A stretch of 64,000 nucleotides of DNA from Massilia sp. IC2-278 (lineage in GTDB: Bacteria > Pseudomonadota > Gammaproteobacteria > Burkholderiales > Burkholderiaceae_D): contig NZ_JAJFES010000010.1 in NCBI RefSeq assembly GCF_020708045.1, forward strand, positions 1 to 64,000, given 5' to 3'. Shown here piece after piece: positions 1-8,853 of this stretch (positions within the stretch are counted from its first letter, which is position 1; each line of letters starts with the position of its first letter). A program made the position numbers and the translations under genes. The notes under the pieces are model-generated. The model saw nothing but the letters and a program-made list of their open reading frames with translations, had not been told where the DNA came from and did no database searches.

Positions 1-1250
1 CCGGCGAAACCGACACCACCACGGCCCTGCCGCAACCCTCTTCGGCGGCCCAGGAACTGTATTCCTCGGCCCAGGGCGATTTGCTGCAGATCCGCATGCT
101 GCTCAGGAATGGCCGCACCCAGTCCACGGTCGGTTCGGGCTTTTTGGTCGGCGACTCGAACCTGGTGCTGACGAATTACCACGTGGTGTCGCAGATGGCG
201 CTCGACCCGGCCGTCTACACCGGGGAATACGTCGACACCGACGGCAACCGCGGCCCGATCGAGTTGCTGGCGGTCGACGTCCTGCACGACCTGGCCGTGG
301 TGCGGGTCAACCGGCAAGGCAGCGGCTTTTTCATCGTGCCCGAGAAGCCGGTGAAGCTGACCCAGGGCCAGCCGCTGTACTCGCTCGGCAATCCGCTCGA
401 CCTCGGCTTCGCCATTTCCGAAGGCGCCTACAACGGCGTGGTCAGCCGCAGTTTTTACGACCAGCTCATCTTCAGCGGGCCGATCAATTCCGGCATGAGC
501 GGCGGGCCGAGCGTGACGGCCGGCGGCACCGTGGCCGGGATCAATGTGTCGAAGCGGCGCGACGGCGAGGCGGTGAGCTTCCTGGTGCCGGTGAAATATG
601 CGCAGGACTTGCTGAAGACGGTCGCGCTGCAGGGTGCGCCGCCGAAGGATTTCAATCCCCTGATTGCCGCGCAATTGCTGGCGCACCAGCGCGCGATGGT
701 GGCGCGCCTGCTCGACACCCCGCTGGCCATCAAGAACATGGGGCCCTACCGGGTGCCGGTGCGCGAATCCGGCCAGGTGCGCTGCTGGGGCCGCTCGAAC
801 GTGAAGGCCGAGACCTCCTACAGTGCCGACACCATGAGCTGCGCGATGGAGTCGGCCATCTACGTGTCCGATACGCAGCAGACCGGGCACGTGTCGATGA
901 CCCACCAGTACCTGCGCTCGCCTTCCCTGCACCCGCTGCGCTTCGCGGCCCTGGCCAGCAGCCAGTTCCGCATCGACCGGCTGGGCAGCACGCGCGACAC
1001 GCGCCTCACCGGGCCGCTGTGCAGCGAGCGCTTCGTGCATTCGAATACCCTGCCGCTGCGCGCCGTCACCTGCGTGCGCGCCTACCGCAAGTTTCCCGGC
1101 CTGTACAACTTCACCCTGCTGACGGCCAGCACCGACAATCCGCAGGCCAGCCTGCAGAGCCGGCTCGACGTCACCGGCGTGTCCTACGACAACGGCATGC
1201 GCGTCACGCGCGCCTTCCTGAATGCGCTCGGGCGCAGCGGGAAACTATGA
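1..1250 (+). CDS. trypsin-like serine protease, 5' end outside window
   Basis: A chymotrypsin-fold (S1/HtrA-like) protease domain. The reading frame is open to the left edge of the window, so the gene starts upstream; a TTG at 81 is available but is probably internal. The catalytic triad is visible: His in TNYHVV (codon at 180), Asp in LHDLAVV (288) and Ser in GMSGGP (498), with the oxyanion-hole glycines GSGF near 135. No PDZ domain follows. Instead there are about 200 residues of unassigned C-terminal sequence with several cysteines. The stop overlaps the FHA gene start in an ATGA arrangement, so the two are translationally coupled. Protease-FHA pairing suggests a cell-envelope signalling role, but the substrate cannot be inferred. 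Confidence 0.85.
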   Translation, partial: GETDTTTALPQPSSAAQELYSSAQGDLLQIRMLLRNGRTQSTVGSGFLVGDSNLVLTNYHVVSQMALDPAVYTGEYVDTDGNRGPIELLAVDVLHDLAVVRVNRQGSGFFIVPEKPVKLTQGQPLYSLGNPLDLGFAISEGAYNGVVSRSFYDQLIFSGPINSGMSGGPSVTAGGTVAGINVSKRRDGEAVSFLVPVKYAQDLLKTVALQGAPPKDFNPLIAAQLLAHQRAMVARLLDTPLAIKNMGPYRVPVRESGQVRCWGRSNVKAETSYSADTMSCAMESAIYVSDTQQTGHVSMTHQYLRSPSLHPLRFAALASSQFRIDRLGSTRDTRLTGPLCSERFVHSNTLPLRAVTCVRAYRKFPGLYNFTLLTASTDNPQASLQSRLDVTGVSYDNGMRVTRAFLNALGRSGKL

Positions 1251-2242
1251 CGGGCCCGTGGTTCATCGAAACCCTGGCGCGCAATGGCGACGTGCTGCAC
1301 CGCCATCGCGTCGACACGCTGCCGATCCGCATCGGGCGCGGCTACGACAACGACACCATCCTCGACGACGCCTACGTAGCGCCGCGCCACGCGCAGGTGG
1401 AAGCCGACGGCAAGGGCGGCCTGCTGCTGCGCGACCTCGGCACCCGCAACGGCATCGTGTATCGGCGCAAGCGCGTTGCCACCCTGGCGCTGGGCAGCGA
1501 CACCGTGGTCCGCCTCGGGCATACCAGCCTGCGCGTGCGCGCGGCCGATTGCGTGGTGGCGGCGGAAACCCTGGACCGGACCAAGCACGGCTGGGAAGGC
1601 ATCCTGCCCGGCCTGGCGGGCACGGCGCTGATCGCGCTGGTGGCCCTGTTCACGATGTGGCTGGCGGACACCCAGCCCTTCCGCCTGTTCCGCTACCTGG
1701 CCGCGCTGGCCTACGGCATCGGCGCCGGGCTGGTGTGGGCTGGACTGTGGGCGCTCGGCAACCGCCTGTTCGGGCGCCATGCGCGCCTGGGACGCCACCT
1801 GTTCATCTTCGGCTGCGGGGTGGCGGTGCTGATGCTGTTCCGGCTGGTCTCCAGCGCCATCGGCTACGCCTGGTCGATCGAGGTGTTCACGCGCTATGGC
1901 TCGCACGTGGCGATCGTGCTGGTGGCGGGCATGGTGTACTTCCACCTGACAACGGTGGCGCCGCGCCCGCGCAAGCGCTTCACGGCGATCTGCGCGCTGC
2001 TGGCCCTGCTCGGGTCCGGGCTGGTACTCATCAGCAACGAGGGGCGCAACGGGCGCCTGGCCGACGAGCTCTACATGTCGGTGCTGCTGCCGCCCGACAT
2101 GCGCGCCACACCCGACGCCTCGGTGGACGACTTCATGGACGACGTAGCGGCGATGAAGGCCGAGCTGGACCGGGAGCGGGCCGAGGACGAGGACGCAAAG
2201 GTGGATGCAAAGCAGGAGACGCCCCCCGGCGCCGGCGGCTGA
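1247..2242 (+). CDS. FHA-domain multi-pass membrane protein
   Basis: 331 residues. The start is the ATG that overlaps the protease stop (ATGA), not the upstream in-frame TTG-type starts. Residues about 25-100 form a forkhead-associated phosphothreonine-binding domain with the usual conserved points: IRIGRGYDND, then APRHAQVE, then DLGTRNGI. It is followed by about five hydrophobic segments (residues ~115-290) and a charged, acidic C-terminal tail rich in Asp, Glu and Lys. The FHA domain should therefore sit on the cytoplasmic side and read Thr-phosphorylated partners, while the rest anchors it. The kinase is not in the window. The function is inferred from the domain only. Confidence 0.85.
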   Translation: MTGPWFIETLARNGDVLHRHRVDTLPIRIGRGYDNDTILDDAYVAPRHAQVEADGKGGLLLRDLGTRNGIVYRRKRVATLALGSDTVVRLGHTSLRVRAADCVVAAETLDRTKHGWEGILPGLAGTALIALVALFTMWLADTQPFRLFRYLAALAYGIGAGLVWAGLWALGNRLFGRHARLGRHLFIFGCGVAVLMLFRLVSSAIGYAWSIEVFTRYGSHVAIVLVAGMVYFHLTTVAPRPRKRFTAICALLALLGSGLVLISNEGRNGRLADELYMSVLLPPDMRATPDASVDDFMDDVAAMKAELDRERAEDEDAKVDAKQETPPGAGG

Positions 2243-2314
2243 TCCTTTGACAACTTGCTGAAATTCACTGATGATCCCCCGGATTACAGGGTTCGTTCAT
2301 CACAGGGATCGTTC

Positions 2315-3544
2315 ATGCCAGTCAACCGCTCGACCCGGGTCGTCTTTTGCGCCTGGTGCCTGTTCTGGGCGTTGATGGTGCTGATCGCCGTCCAGGAATA
2401 CCGCCGCAGCGGCGGCACGGCCTTGTGGCAGCCGCTGGTCTGGGAATTGTCCTCGGCGCTGGTGCTGAGCGCGCTGTGGCTGGTGCAGCAACGGGCAACC
2501 GCGCGCCATGCGGCCCTGGTCGACCGCCCCTGGCGCTGGTTCGCCCTGCAGGCGGCCTGGCTGCCGATGTACTGGATCGCCTTCGTGCCGCTTGCCTTTG
2601 GCCTGCGCCACGGCGCGTATGCGCTGGCCGGCGCCAGCTACCACCACGATCCCTTGCCGCAACTGTTCCTGTTCGAGGCCTCGAAGATTTCGCTGTTCGT
2701 CTGCCTGTTCATCGTGATCCGTTTCGGCTTGCTGTCGTGGCGGCGCATGGTCGAGGAAAGCCTGCGCTCGGAAAGGGCGAACGCCCTGCTGCGCCAGGCC
2801 GAACTGCAGCGCCTGGCGCAGCAGGTGCAGCCCCACTTCCTGTTCAATGCGCTCAACACGATTTCCTCGCTGATGCATACCGACGTCGACAAGGCCGACG
2901 CCACCCTGGTGCAGCTGGCCGCCCTGCTGCGCGCGACGCTGCAGGCGGGGCAATCCGAACAGGCGACACTGGCCGCGGAACTGGCGCTGGCGCGCAGCTA
3001 CGCCGACGTGATGGCAGTGCGCTTCGGCACGCGCGTAGCGCTCGACTGGCAGGTCGGGGACGAGCTGCTGGCGCTGCGGCTGCCGGCCATCAGCGTGCAA
3101 CCCCTGCTGGAAAACGTGTTCAAGCACACGGTCGAGCGGCGCCAGGGGCGTACCGGCATTGCGGTGTCGGCGCGGCGCGAAGGGCGTGAACTGGTGCTGC
3201 GCGTGGAGGACGACGCCGGCGTGCTGGCGCCGCCGGGCGAAGCCGGCCTGGCAGCGCCTGGGATGCCGCCGAGCGAAGCCGGCCTGGCCACGCCCCGGAT
3301 GGAAGCGGGTGCTGTCAACCTGGCCGTGCCCGGGATGGGCCGGGACGATGCCGGCTTGTCCACTCCCTGGATGGAACGAGGCGCTGCTGGCCTGGCCGCG
3401 CCAGCCCCAGCGCCGCACGGGGTCGGGCTGGCCAATTTGCGGGCGCGCCTGGCCAGCCTGCACGGCGCGGGCGGCACGTTGACGCTGTCGCAGCTGCTGC
3501 CGGCCGGCGTGCGCGCGGAAATGCGGGTTCCATGCGCGCCCTGA
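2315..3544 (+). CDS. LytS-type sensor histidine kinase
   Basis: 409 residues. The ATG at 2315 is preceded by a purine-rich CAGGGA and gives a protein beginning directly before the first membrane helix. Four hydrophobic segments (~residues 8-170) are followed by a His_kinase domain with QVQPHFLFNALNTISSLM, where His is the predicted phosphorylation site, and an HATPase with N box LLENVFKH and a G box GVGLANLRARL near the C terminus. Between the D box (VEDDAG) and the G box lies an unusual insertion of five 12-residue repeats (3239-3418). The stop overlaps the next gene by 13 bases, so kinase and LytTR regulator form one two-component system. Signal unknown. Confidence 0.92.
   Translation: MPVNRSTRVVFCAWCLFWALMVLIAVQEYRRSGGTALWQPLVWELSSALVLSALWLVQQRATARHAALVDRPWRWFALQAAWLPMYWIAFVPLAFGLRHGAYALAGASYHHDPLPQLFLFEASKISLFVCLFIVIRFGLLSWRRMVEESLRSERANALLRQAELQRLAQQVQPHFLFNALNTISSLMHTDVDKADATLVQLAALLRATLQAGQSEQATLAAELALARSYADVMAVRFGTRVALDWQVGDELLALRLPAISVQPLLENVFKHTVERRQGRTGIAVSARREGRELVLRVEDDAGVLAPPGEAGLAAPGMPPSEAGLATPRMEAGAVNLAVPGMGRDDAGLSTPWMERGAAGLAAPAPAPHGVGLANLRARLASLHGAGGTLTLSQLLPAGVRAEMRVPCAP
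3239..3418 (+). repeat. five in-frame 36-bp repeats inside the kinase ATP lid
   Basis: Five consecutive 36-base units encode degenerate 12-residue repeats of the form (E/A/D)-A-G-L-(A/S)-x-P-x-M-x-x-x: EAGLAAPGMPPS, EAGLATPRMEAG, AVNLAVPGMGRD, DAGLSTPWMERG, AAGLAAPAPAPH. The array ends exactly where the kinase G box starts (GVGLANL), which itself resembles the repeat head. Units are diverged, so the expansion is not very recent. Confidence 0.85.
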
Positions 3545-4260
3545 TCGTCGACGACGAGGAACCGGCGCGCGCCCGCCTGCGGCGCCTGCTCGAAGGCGCC
3601 GGGGTGACCGTGGCCGCCGAAGCGGCCGATGCCGGCGACGCCCGGCGCCAGCTTGCCGCGCATGCACCCGACGTGCTCTTCCTCGACATCTGCATGCCCG
3701 GCATGTCGGGCATGGCGCTGGCGGCAAGCCTGCCGCAGCCGGCGCCGCTGGTCGTCTTCACCACCGCCCACGACAGCTACGCCCTGCCCGCCTTCGACAC
3801 CGGCGCCGCCGACTACCTGCTGAAACCCTTCGACGCGGCGCGCCTGGCCCGCGCCATCGAGCGCGTGCGCCTGCGGCTGGTAGCGGCGCCCCCGGCCCCG
3901 CGTCTGGCCCTGCCTGTGGCCCCGCATCCGGCTCCGCATCTGGCCCAACTGCTGGTGCCGGAACGCGGCGGCACCACGGTGCTGCCGGTGCGCGACATCG
4001 GCTGGATCGAGACCGCCGACAATTACCTGATCCTGCATACCGCCAAGGGCCAGCCCCTGCTGCGCAAGACCATGGGCGCCCTGCTGGCCGAGCTGGGGCC
4101 GGGCTTCGTGCGCTGCCACCGGCGCGCGGCGGTGCAGACGGCGCGCATCGAACGCGTGCTGGCGCGCGCCCACGGCGACTGCGAATTGCTGCTCGACAGC
4201 GGCATGCGCGTGCCCTGCAGCCGCCAGTACCGGGCCGCGGTGATGGCGGCGCTGGGCTGA
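3532..4260 (+). CDS. LytTR-family response regulator
   Basis: 242 residues. The N-terminal receiver domain (~1-115) has the acidic pair VDDEEPAR, the phospho-acceptor Asp in LFLDICMPGMSG, the Thr in VFTTAHD and the Lys in YLLKPFD, so it looks phosphorylatable. A low-complexity Ala/Pro/Leu/His linker (~120-145) leads to a LytTR DNA-binding domain (DIGWIETADNYLILHT, GFVRCHRRAAV). It starts inside the 3' end of the histidine kinase gene and is its obvious partner. Targets are unknown; the acyltransferase gene starts 160 bp downstream on the same strand and could be one of them or simply a neighbour. Confidence 0.93.
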   Translation: MRALIVDDEEPARARLRRLLEGAGVTVAAEAADAGDARRQLAAHAPDVLFLDICMPGMSGMALAASLPQPAPLVVFTTAHDSYALPAFDTGAADYLLKPFDAARLARAIERVRLRLVAAPPAPRLALPVAPHPAPHLAQLLVPERGGTTVLPVRDIGWIETADNYLILHTAKGQPLLRKTMGALLAELGPGFVRCHRRAAVQTARIERVLARAHGDCELLLDSGMRVPCSRQYRAAVMAALG

Positions 4261-4420
4261 GCCAGGGCCGGCGGTAAAAAACCGCACCAGCATCAGCCTC
4301 CCATCCGCATTCCACAGCAGGCATGCGTTTCGCCCCAGCCTGGCTGCAACTGGCCACATAAGGCTGGCACCCGGCCTGGCTGGCCACTAGTCTGGCGCTT
4401 TTCCACCGTCCAGGCTTTCC

Positions 4421-5641
4421 ATGCACACCTCCGCCCACCCGCCGCGCCTGCTCTTCCTCGACTGGCTGCGCATCCTTGCCTTTTTCATCCTCGTGCTCTA
4501 CCACGTGGGCATGTACTACGTCAGCTGGGACTGGCATGTGAAAAGCGATGCCATCGTTCCCGGCCTCGACGCCTTCATGCTGCTGTCGGCGCCCTGGCGC
4601 CTGGGCCTGCTGTTCCTGGTTGCCGGTGTGGCCGCCGGCATGGCCCTGGCCCGCCTCGGCGGCGCTGCATTCCTGCGCCGGCGCAGCGTGCGCCTGCTGC
4701 TGCCGCTTGCCTTTGGCGTGCTGGCCGTGGTGCCGCCGCAGTCGTATTTCGAGGTGGTCGAAGACGTCGGCTACGACGGCAGCTACCTGCATTTCCTCGG
4801 CTTGTTCCTGCGTGGCTATGGCGGCTTTTGCGACCATGACGGCTGCCTGTTCATGCCAACCTGGAACCACCTGTGGTTCCTGCCCTACCTGTGGGCGTAT
4901 TCCGCGATCCTGGTGGCCATTGCCGCCCTCGCAGGTGCGCGTTTGCCTGGCCTGGCGCGTACACTCGGCAACGGCCTGCACGGCTGGAAACTGATCGTGC
5001 TACCCGCCGCCGTGCTGGCGCTGGCGCGCGTCACCCTGCTGCGCCAGTTCGGCGAAACCCACATGTTCGTCGACGACTGGTTCAACCACACCACCTACCT
5101 GTTCCTGTTCCTGCTCGGCGCCGTGCTGGCCCACGTTCCGGCATGCTGGCCGCGTTGCAGCGCACTGCGCTGGCTGGCGCTGGGCATCGCCGCCACCGGC
5201 TGGGCCGCCATTGTTGTGTGGCGTACGCTGCTGGAGCGGCAACTGCCCGGCGTGGACGCGTTCGCATGGTTCCCGCTGATGGCGGTGGTGCATGCCACGA
5301 CCGCCTGGTGCGCCATGGTCGCCGCCTGCGGCTTTGCGGCGCGCCATCTCGAGCGCGACGGTCCCGCGCGGCGCTACCTGGCCGCCGCCGTATTCCCGGT
5401 GTACATCGTGCACCAGACCCTGATCGTGACGCTTGCCCACTACGCCAAGCCGCTGCGGCTCGCCCCCGGCATCGAGGCCATGCTGCTGATCGTGCTGACC
5501 CTGACGCTGAGCTTTGCCGTGTTCGAATGCGTGCGCCGTGTCGCCCTCCTGCGCCCCTTGTTCGGCCTGCCGCCGGAGCCGGCGCCAGCCCGGCCAGCCG
5601 GGGACTCCCGCGCCGGCCAGGCATGCGGCAAGGCCGGATGA
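4421..5641 (+). CDS. acyltransferase-3 family membrane protein
   Basis: 406 residues, with roughly ten hydrophobic segments along the whole length. The N terminus has the family hallmark RLLFLDWLRILAFFILVLYH, in which the first membrane helix carries a conserved Arg and His (YHVG). Proteins of this family (OafA/OpgC-like) transfer acyl groups to sugars or glycans at the inner membrane; the acceptor is not predictable here. The start ATG follows CCAGGCTTTCC. The C terminus is a soluble Ala/Gly-rich tail. It ends 14 bp before the convergent phasin gene. Confidence 0.82.
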   Translation: MHTSAHPPRLLFLDWLRILAFFILVLYHVGMYYVSWDWHVKSDAIVPGLDAFMLLSAPWRLGLLFLVAGVAAGMALARLGGAAFLRRRSVRLLLPLAFGVLAVVPPQSYFEVVEDVGYDGSYLHFLGLFLRGYGGFCDHDGCLFMPTWNHLWFLPYLWAYSAILVAIAALAGARLPGLARTLGNGLHGWKLIVLPAAVLALARVTLLRQFGETHMFVDDWFNHTTYLFLFLLGAVLAHVPACWPRCSALRWLALGIAATGWAAIVVWRTLLERQLPGVDAFAWFPLMAVVHATTAWCAMVAACGFAARHLERDGPARRYLAAAVFPVYIVHQTLIVTLAHYAKPLRLAPGIEAMLLIVLTLTLSFAVFECVRRVALLRPLFGLPPEPAPARPAGDSRAGQACGKAG

Positions 5642-5655
5642 ACCGGCCCCGGGCC

Positions 5656-6282
5656 TCAGGCGCCGCCCTGTGCGCCGCGGCCGGCCTGGGAACCGGCCGG
5701 ATTGCCGTCGCCACGCTGGATGCCGGCGCCCTGGCCGGCCTGCGCGTGGGCGCCGCCGTTACCCTGCGACGCTTGCGCATCGCTGCCGGCGCGGCGCGGC
5801 TCGGCCTGGCCATTGCCGGTGTAGCCCGAGCGCACGAACGGATCGGTGAAGCGCTGCACGGTTTCCTGCTGCTTGCGTAGGCCGCGTTCGGTTTCTTCGC
5901 TTGCCGTGCGCGACACTTCGTCGGCCAGGGCACGGGCGGTGCGCGAGGTGTTCTGCACGTGCTGTTCGGTGACGCGGGCCAGTTCGACCTGGGCGTCGGC
6001 CGCCAGGCGCGAAATGTGCTGCTGGTAGGCGCGCAGCTTTTCGCTGGCCGGCTGGGCGCGCGATGCGGCGGCGCTGATTACCTCGCTCTGGCGGTCGGCA
6101 GTGATCAATTGCTGGCCGGCGATGGCGCTTTCTTCGAGCATGGTTTGCACCAGCTGGATGTTCAGGTCGCACATCTGCTGGAAGGACTGGAAGAAGGATT
6201 TCGACACGTCGTTCAGGAAAGCGGTCTGCGCGTCCAGGTGGGTGCGCACTGCGGGGTGTACGGACTGGGAAAATGGATACAT
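5656..6282 (-). CDS. phasin family protein (PHA granule-associated)
   Basis: 208 residues from the ATG at 6282, chosen because GAGGCGAAG lies just upstream; an ATG at 6294 is the alternative. The sequence is amphipathic and Ala/Gln-rich with the phasin pattern (FLNDVSKSFFQSFQQMCDLN, then many SR/AQP/AYQQH segments), expected to coat polyhydroxyalkanoate granules or bind polymer surfaces. After about residue 165 it changes into a low-complexity Gly/Gln/Ala tail with near-repeats such as AQAGQGAG and AGSQAGRGA. It is monocistronic between convergent and parallel neighbours. Presence of a phasin implies PHA storage in this organism. Confidence 0.88.
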   Translation of the reverse strand: MYPFSQSVHPAVRTHLDAQTAFLNDVSKSFFQSFQQMCDLNIQLVQTMLEESAIAGQQLITADRQSEVISAAASRAQPASEKLRAYQQHISRLAADAQVELARVTEQHVQNTSRTARALADEVSRTASEETERGLRKQQETVQRFTDPFVRSGYTGNGQAEPRRAGSDAQASQGNGGAHAQAGQGAGIQRGDGNPAGSQAGRGAQGGA

Positions 6283-6475
6283 TCTTCGCCTCATGATGGT
6301 TTGGTTGTAGTCGATGTTCCCCATGCGGTAAGTGCACCGCACGCGGGAAAGCCGTGGGAAGCAGGCTGGTCTTTCCCGACCGGGGAAAGCCGCCCTTCAC
6401 ACGAGCTACAAGGCTAAGGGGGCACCGACCTGCGCGTTTGCGGCTTGTCAAAAGTGCGCGGCTAAGGCGGAGAAT

Positions 6476-6502
6476 GAAAAATCGCCGGCATGGGCCGGCG
6501 AT
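6476..6502 (-). terminator. rho-independent terminator after the FMN reductase gene
   Basis: A perfect 9-bp inverted repeat (ATCGCCGGC / GCCGGCGAT) with a 4-base loop, followed on the minus strand by five T. It is 26 bp past the stop of the FMN reductase gene and upstream of the phasin gene. Confidence 0.85.
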
Positions 6503-6527
6503 GTGGGAAACAACGGCAGGCGCCCTC

Positions 6528-7082
6528 TCAGGCGCTGTGCTTCTCGACCCAGCCGGCAAAGGTGTCGACGAAGGTTTGCAGGAAGTCGCGCAGCGAGTCG
6601 TCGGTGAGCTGGTCGCCGTCGAACTTGGTGGCGATGCCGCCGAGATAGGCTTCCGGCGCCGGCATGGCCGGCATGTTCAGGAAAGGCAGCATCTGGCGCA
6701 GGTGGTGGTTGGCGCCGAAGCCGCCCAGCGCACCCGGCGACTGGCTGACGATGGCGCAGGGCTTGTTGACCCAGGCCGCCTTGCCGTAAGGGCGCGAGCC
6801 GACGTCGATCGCGTTCTTCAGCGCGCCCGGCACCGAGCGGTTGTATTCGGGCGTGATGAAGAGCACGCCGTCGGCGGCGCGGATCTGCTCGCGGAAGGTC
6901 GTGAAGGCCGGCGGCGGCGTCTCGGTGTCGTCGTCCTGGTTGTACATCGGCAGGTCGCGGATCTCGACGATTTCCATGTCGAGCTTGCCTTGTGCGAGGC
7001 CGATCATGGTTTTCGCGATCTTGCCGCTGAACGAGTCCTTGCGCAGGCTGCCCACCACGATTGCGATTTTCCTGGTTGCCAT
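6528..7082 (-). CDS. NADPH-dependent FMN reductase
   Basis: 184 residues, flavodoxin-like fold of the NAD(P)H:FMN/quinone reductase family (ChrR/YieF/azoreductase-like). The N-terminal phosphate-binding loop is visible (VVGSLRKDSFSGKIAK), followed by the conserved FITPEYNRSVPGALKNAIDV motif that contacts the flavin, and SPGALGGFGANHHLRQ. A clear AGGGGAGT precedes the ATG. Such enzymes reduce quinones, chromate or azo compounds with two electrons. The substrate cannot be decided from sequence. It is a single gene with its own terminator. Confidence 0.92.
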   Translation of the reverse strand: MATRKIAIVVGSLRKDSFSGKIAKTMIGLAQGKLDMEIVEIRDLPMYNQDDDTETPPPAFTTFREQIRAADGVLFITPEYNRSVPGALKNAIDVGSRPYGKAAWVNKPCAIVSQSPGALGGFGANHHLRQMLPFLNMPAMPAPEAYLGGIATKFDGDQLTDDSLRDFLQTFVDTFAGWVEKHSA

Positions 7083-7164
7083 TTACTCCCCTTTCTTTTT
7101 CGTTTGCAAAGTCCCGATAGTAAACATTTTTGTATCGGGATGTGCGCAGCGACGAATTGGGGAT

Positions 7165-7443
7165 TCAAATGCGTCCGCGGCGGAAGGCGGCAAGAAATTT
7201 CTTCGCCTTGGCGGCACTCAGCACTTGCACCGGGTCGCCATGCCAGGCGTACAGGAAAGGCTCGCCGCCGAGGCGGTCGGTGAGCTTGGCTTGCAGCAGG
7301 AAACGCGTACCCGCCGGATATTGCTCGGGGTCGCTCAGAGACTTGGCGCACTGCACCCGCATCGAGGGTGCAAAGGCTTGCCCCGGCATGGGGCGGATGC
7401 GCAGCTTGCCGCTGCGCGGGTCAGCGACCGAGTGCACGGCCAC
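7165..7443 (-). CDS. conserved-looking hypothetical protein, in frame after the MFS stop
   Basis: About 92 residues if it starts at the GTG at 7443. The frame has no stop between this GTG and the amber codon of the MFS gene (7474-7476), and it is the same frame as the MFS gene: reading through the amber would add WRDTWAYREVAV and then this protein. The part YPAGTRFLLQAKLTDRLGG...FLYAWHGDP...VLS looks like a real small soluble domain, not noise. No good Shine-Dalgarno site is seen before the GTG. It could be a separate small gene, a remnant with a lost start, or an extension reached by readthrough. Confidence 0.55.
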   Translation of the reverse strand: MAVHSVADPRSGKLRIRPMPGQAFAPSMRVQCAKSLSDPEQYPAGTRFLLQAKLTDRLGGEPFLYAWHGDPVQVLSAAKAKKFLAAFRRGRI

Positions 7444-7473
7444 CTCGCGGTAGGCCCAGGTATCGCGCCACGC

Positions 7474-8718
7474 CTATGCTTTCGCCAGGGCGCCGGCGCG
7501 CGCCACCGGGGCCTCGCGGATCGGCAAGTTGATCAGGGCCGCGGCCAGCGCCAGCGCGATGTCGGCGTACCACATCCAGCTGAAGTCGCCGAAGCGCACA
7601 AAGGCCAGCCCACCCAGCCAGGCGCCGAAGAAGCCGCCGATCTGGTGCGACAACAAGGTCAGGCCGAACAGCGTGGCCAGGTAGCGCGTGCCGAACAGCT
7701 TGCCGACCAGGCCGGCGGTGGGCGGCACCGTGGCCAGCCAGGTGAAGCCGAGGGCGGCAGCGAAGATGTAGAAGGTCAGCGCGGTCTTCGGCGCGAGCAG
7801 GTAGATGCCGATGATGACGGCGCGGCTGAAATACATCAGCGCCAGCAGGTTCTTCATGCGGTAGCGCGTCGACAGCGCACCGGCCGTCAGGCTGCCGGCG
7901 ATGTTGAACAGGCCGATCAGGCCCAGGGCAGTGCCGGCTACGCCGACCGGCAGGCCGCACAGCGCGACTTCGCCCGGCAGGTGGGTGACCAGGAAGGCGA
8001 TGTGGAAGCCGCAGGTGAAAAAGCCCGCGTGCAGGAACAGGTAGCTGCGGTCGCGCATCGCCTGGCGCAATTGTTCGGTGAGGCCGATGCCGATGACGGG
8101 CGCCGCACCGGCCGCTGCCACGCTCGGCGCCGGGGCGCGCTTGCCGCGCAGGGGCCAGGCCAGCGGGATGGTGAGCAAGGTGGTGGCGGCCATGGTGAGC
8201 ATGGCGAGGATCCAGCCGGGGCCGGCGATCAGCACCTGCATCAAGGGCGCGAAGACGAACTGGCCGAACGAGCCGCCGGCATTGATGAAGCCGGAGGCGA
8301 ACGGGCGGCGCGCGGCGGGCAGGCGCTGGGCGGTGGCGCCGATCAGGATCGAGAAGCTGCCGGCGCCGGCGCCCGCGGCGGACAGGATGCCGAGGGTGAG
8401 CATCAGGCCCCATTCGGAGCTGACGAAAGGCGTGGCGGCCAGGCCGGCGGCGAGCAGCACGGCGCCGAGGACGATCACGCGCGCGGGGCCGTATTTGTCG
8501 GCCACGGCGCCGAACACGGGCTGCGAGGCGCCCCACATGAACTGGCCGATGGCCATGGCGAAGCTGATGCTGGCAATGCCGAGGCCGGTGCTGGTGTTGA
8601 TCGGCGAGAGGAACAGGCCGGTGGTCAGGCGCGCGCCCATGGTGATCATCAGGATGGCGCTGGCGGCCAGGATCAGCGCCCAGGCGGCGCGGGGGGACAT
8701 CTCGGTTGTCGTTGTCAT
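7474..8718 (-). CDS. MFS transporter (12 TM, antiporter-like)
   Basis: 414 residues with twelve hydrophobic segments and a complete major facilitator fold. The loop after TM2 has the MFS signature-like PVFGAVADKYGPARVIVLG. Similarity in style to the oxalate/formate and YbfB-like groups can be seen (TGLFLSPINTSTGLG near the N terminus), but the substrate is unknown. The ATG has GGGGAA upstream. The gene ends with a TAG after which the frame stays open for another 103 codons. Confidence 0.9.
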   Translation of the reverse strand: MTTTTEMSPRAAWALILAASAILMITMGARLTTGLFLSPINTSTGLGIASISFAMAIGQFMWGASQPVFGAVADKYGPARVIVLGAVLLAAGLAATPFVSSEWGLMLTLGILSAAGAGAGSFSILIGATAQRLPAARRPFASGFINAGGSFGQFVFAPLMQVLIAGPGWILAMLTMAATTLLTIPLAWPLRGKRAPAPSVAAAGAAPVIGIGLTEQLRQAMRDRSYLFLHAGFFTCGFHIAFLVTHLPGEVALCGLPVGVAGTALGLIGLFNIAGSLTAGALSTRYRMKNLLALMYFSRAVIIGIYLLAPKTALTFYIFAAALGFTWLATVPPTAGLVGKLFGTRYLATLFGLTLLSHQIGGFFGAWLGGLAFVRFGDFSWMWYADIALALAAALINLPIREAPVARAGALAKA

Positions 8719-8853
8719 TGTTTTCCCCGGAATGGACGCGTTTGGAGTCGCGTGGGTCAGGGATGGGATTTTAGCAACGATGCGGGACGTTTGCAGGGTC
8801 GGGGTAGTTTTGGTCGGTTGGCCGTAGGATGCAGTGGGGTTAGCATGAGCACG

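Noticed and set aside
4270..4284. Small hairpin GCGGT-AAAAA-ACCGC after the LytTR gene as terminator
   Set aside because: Only five pairs and no T-run afterwards.
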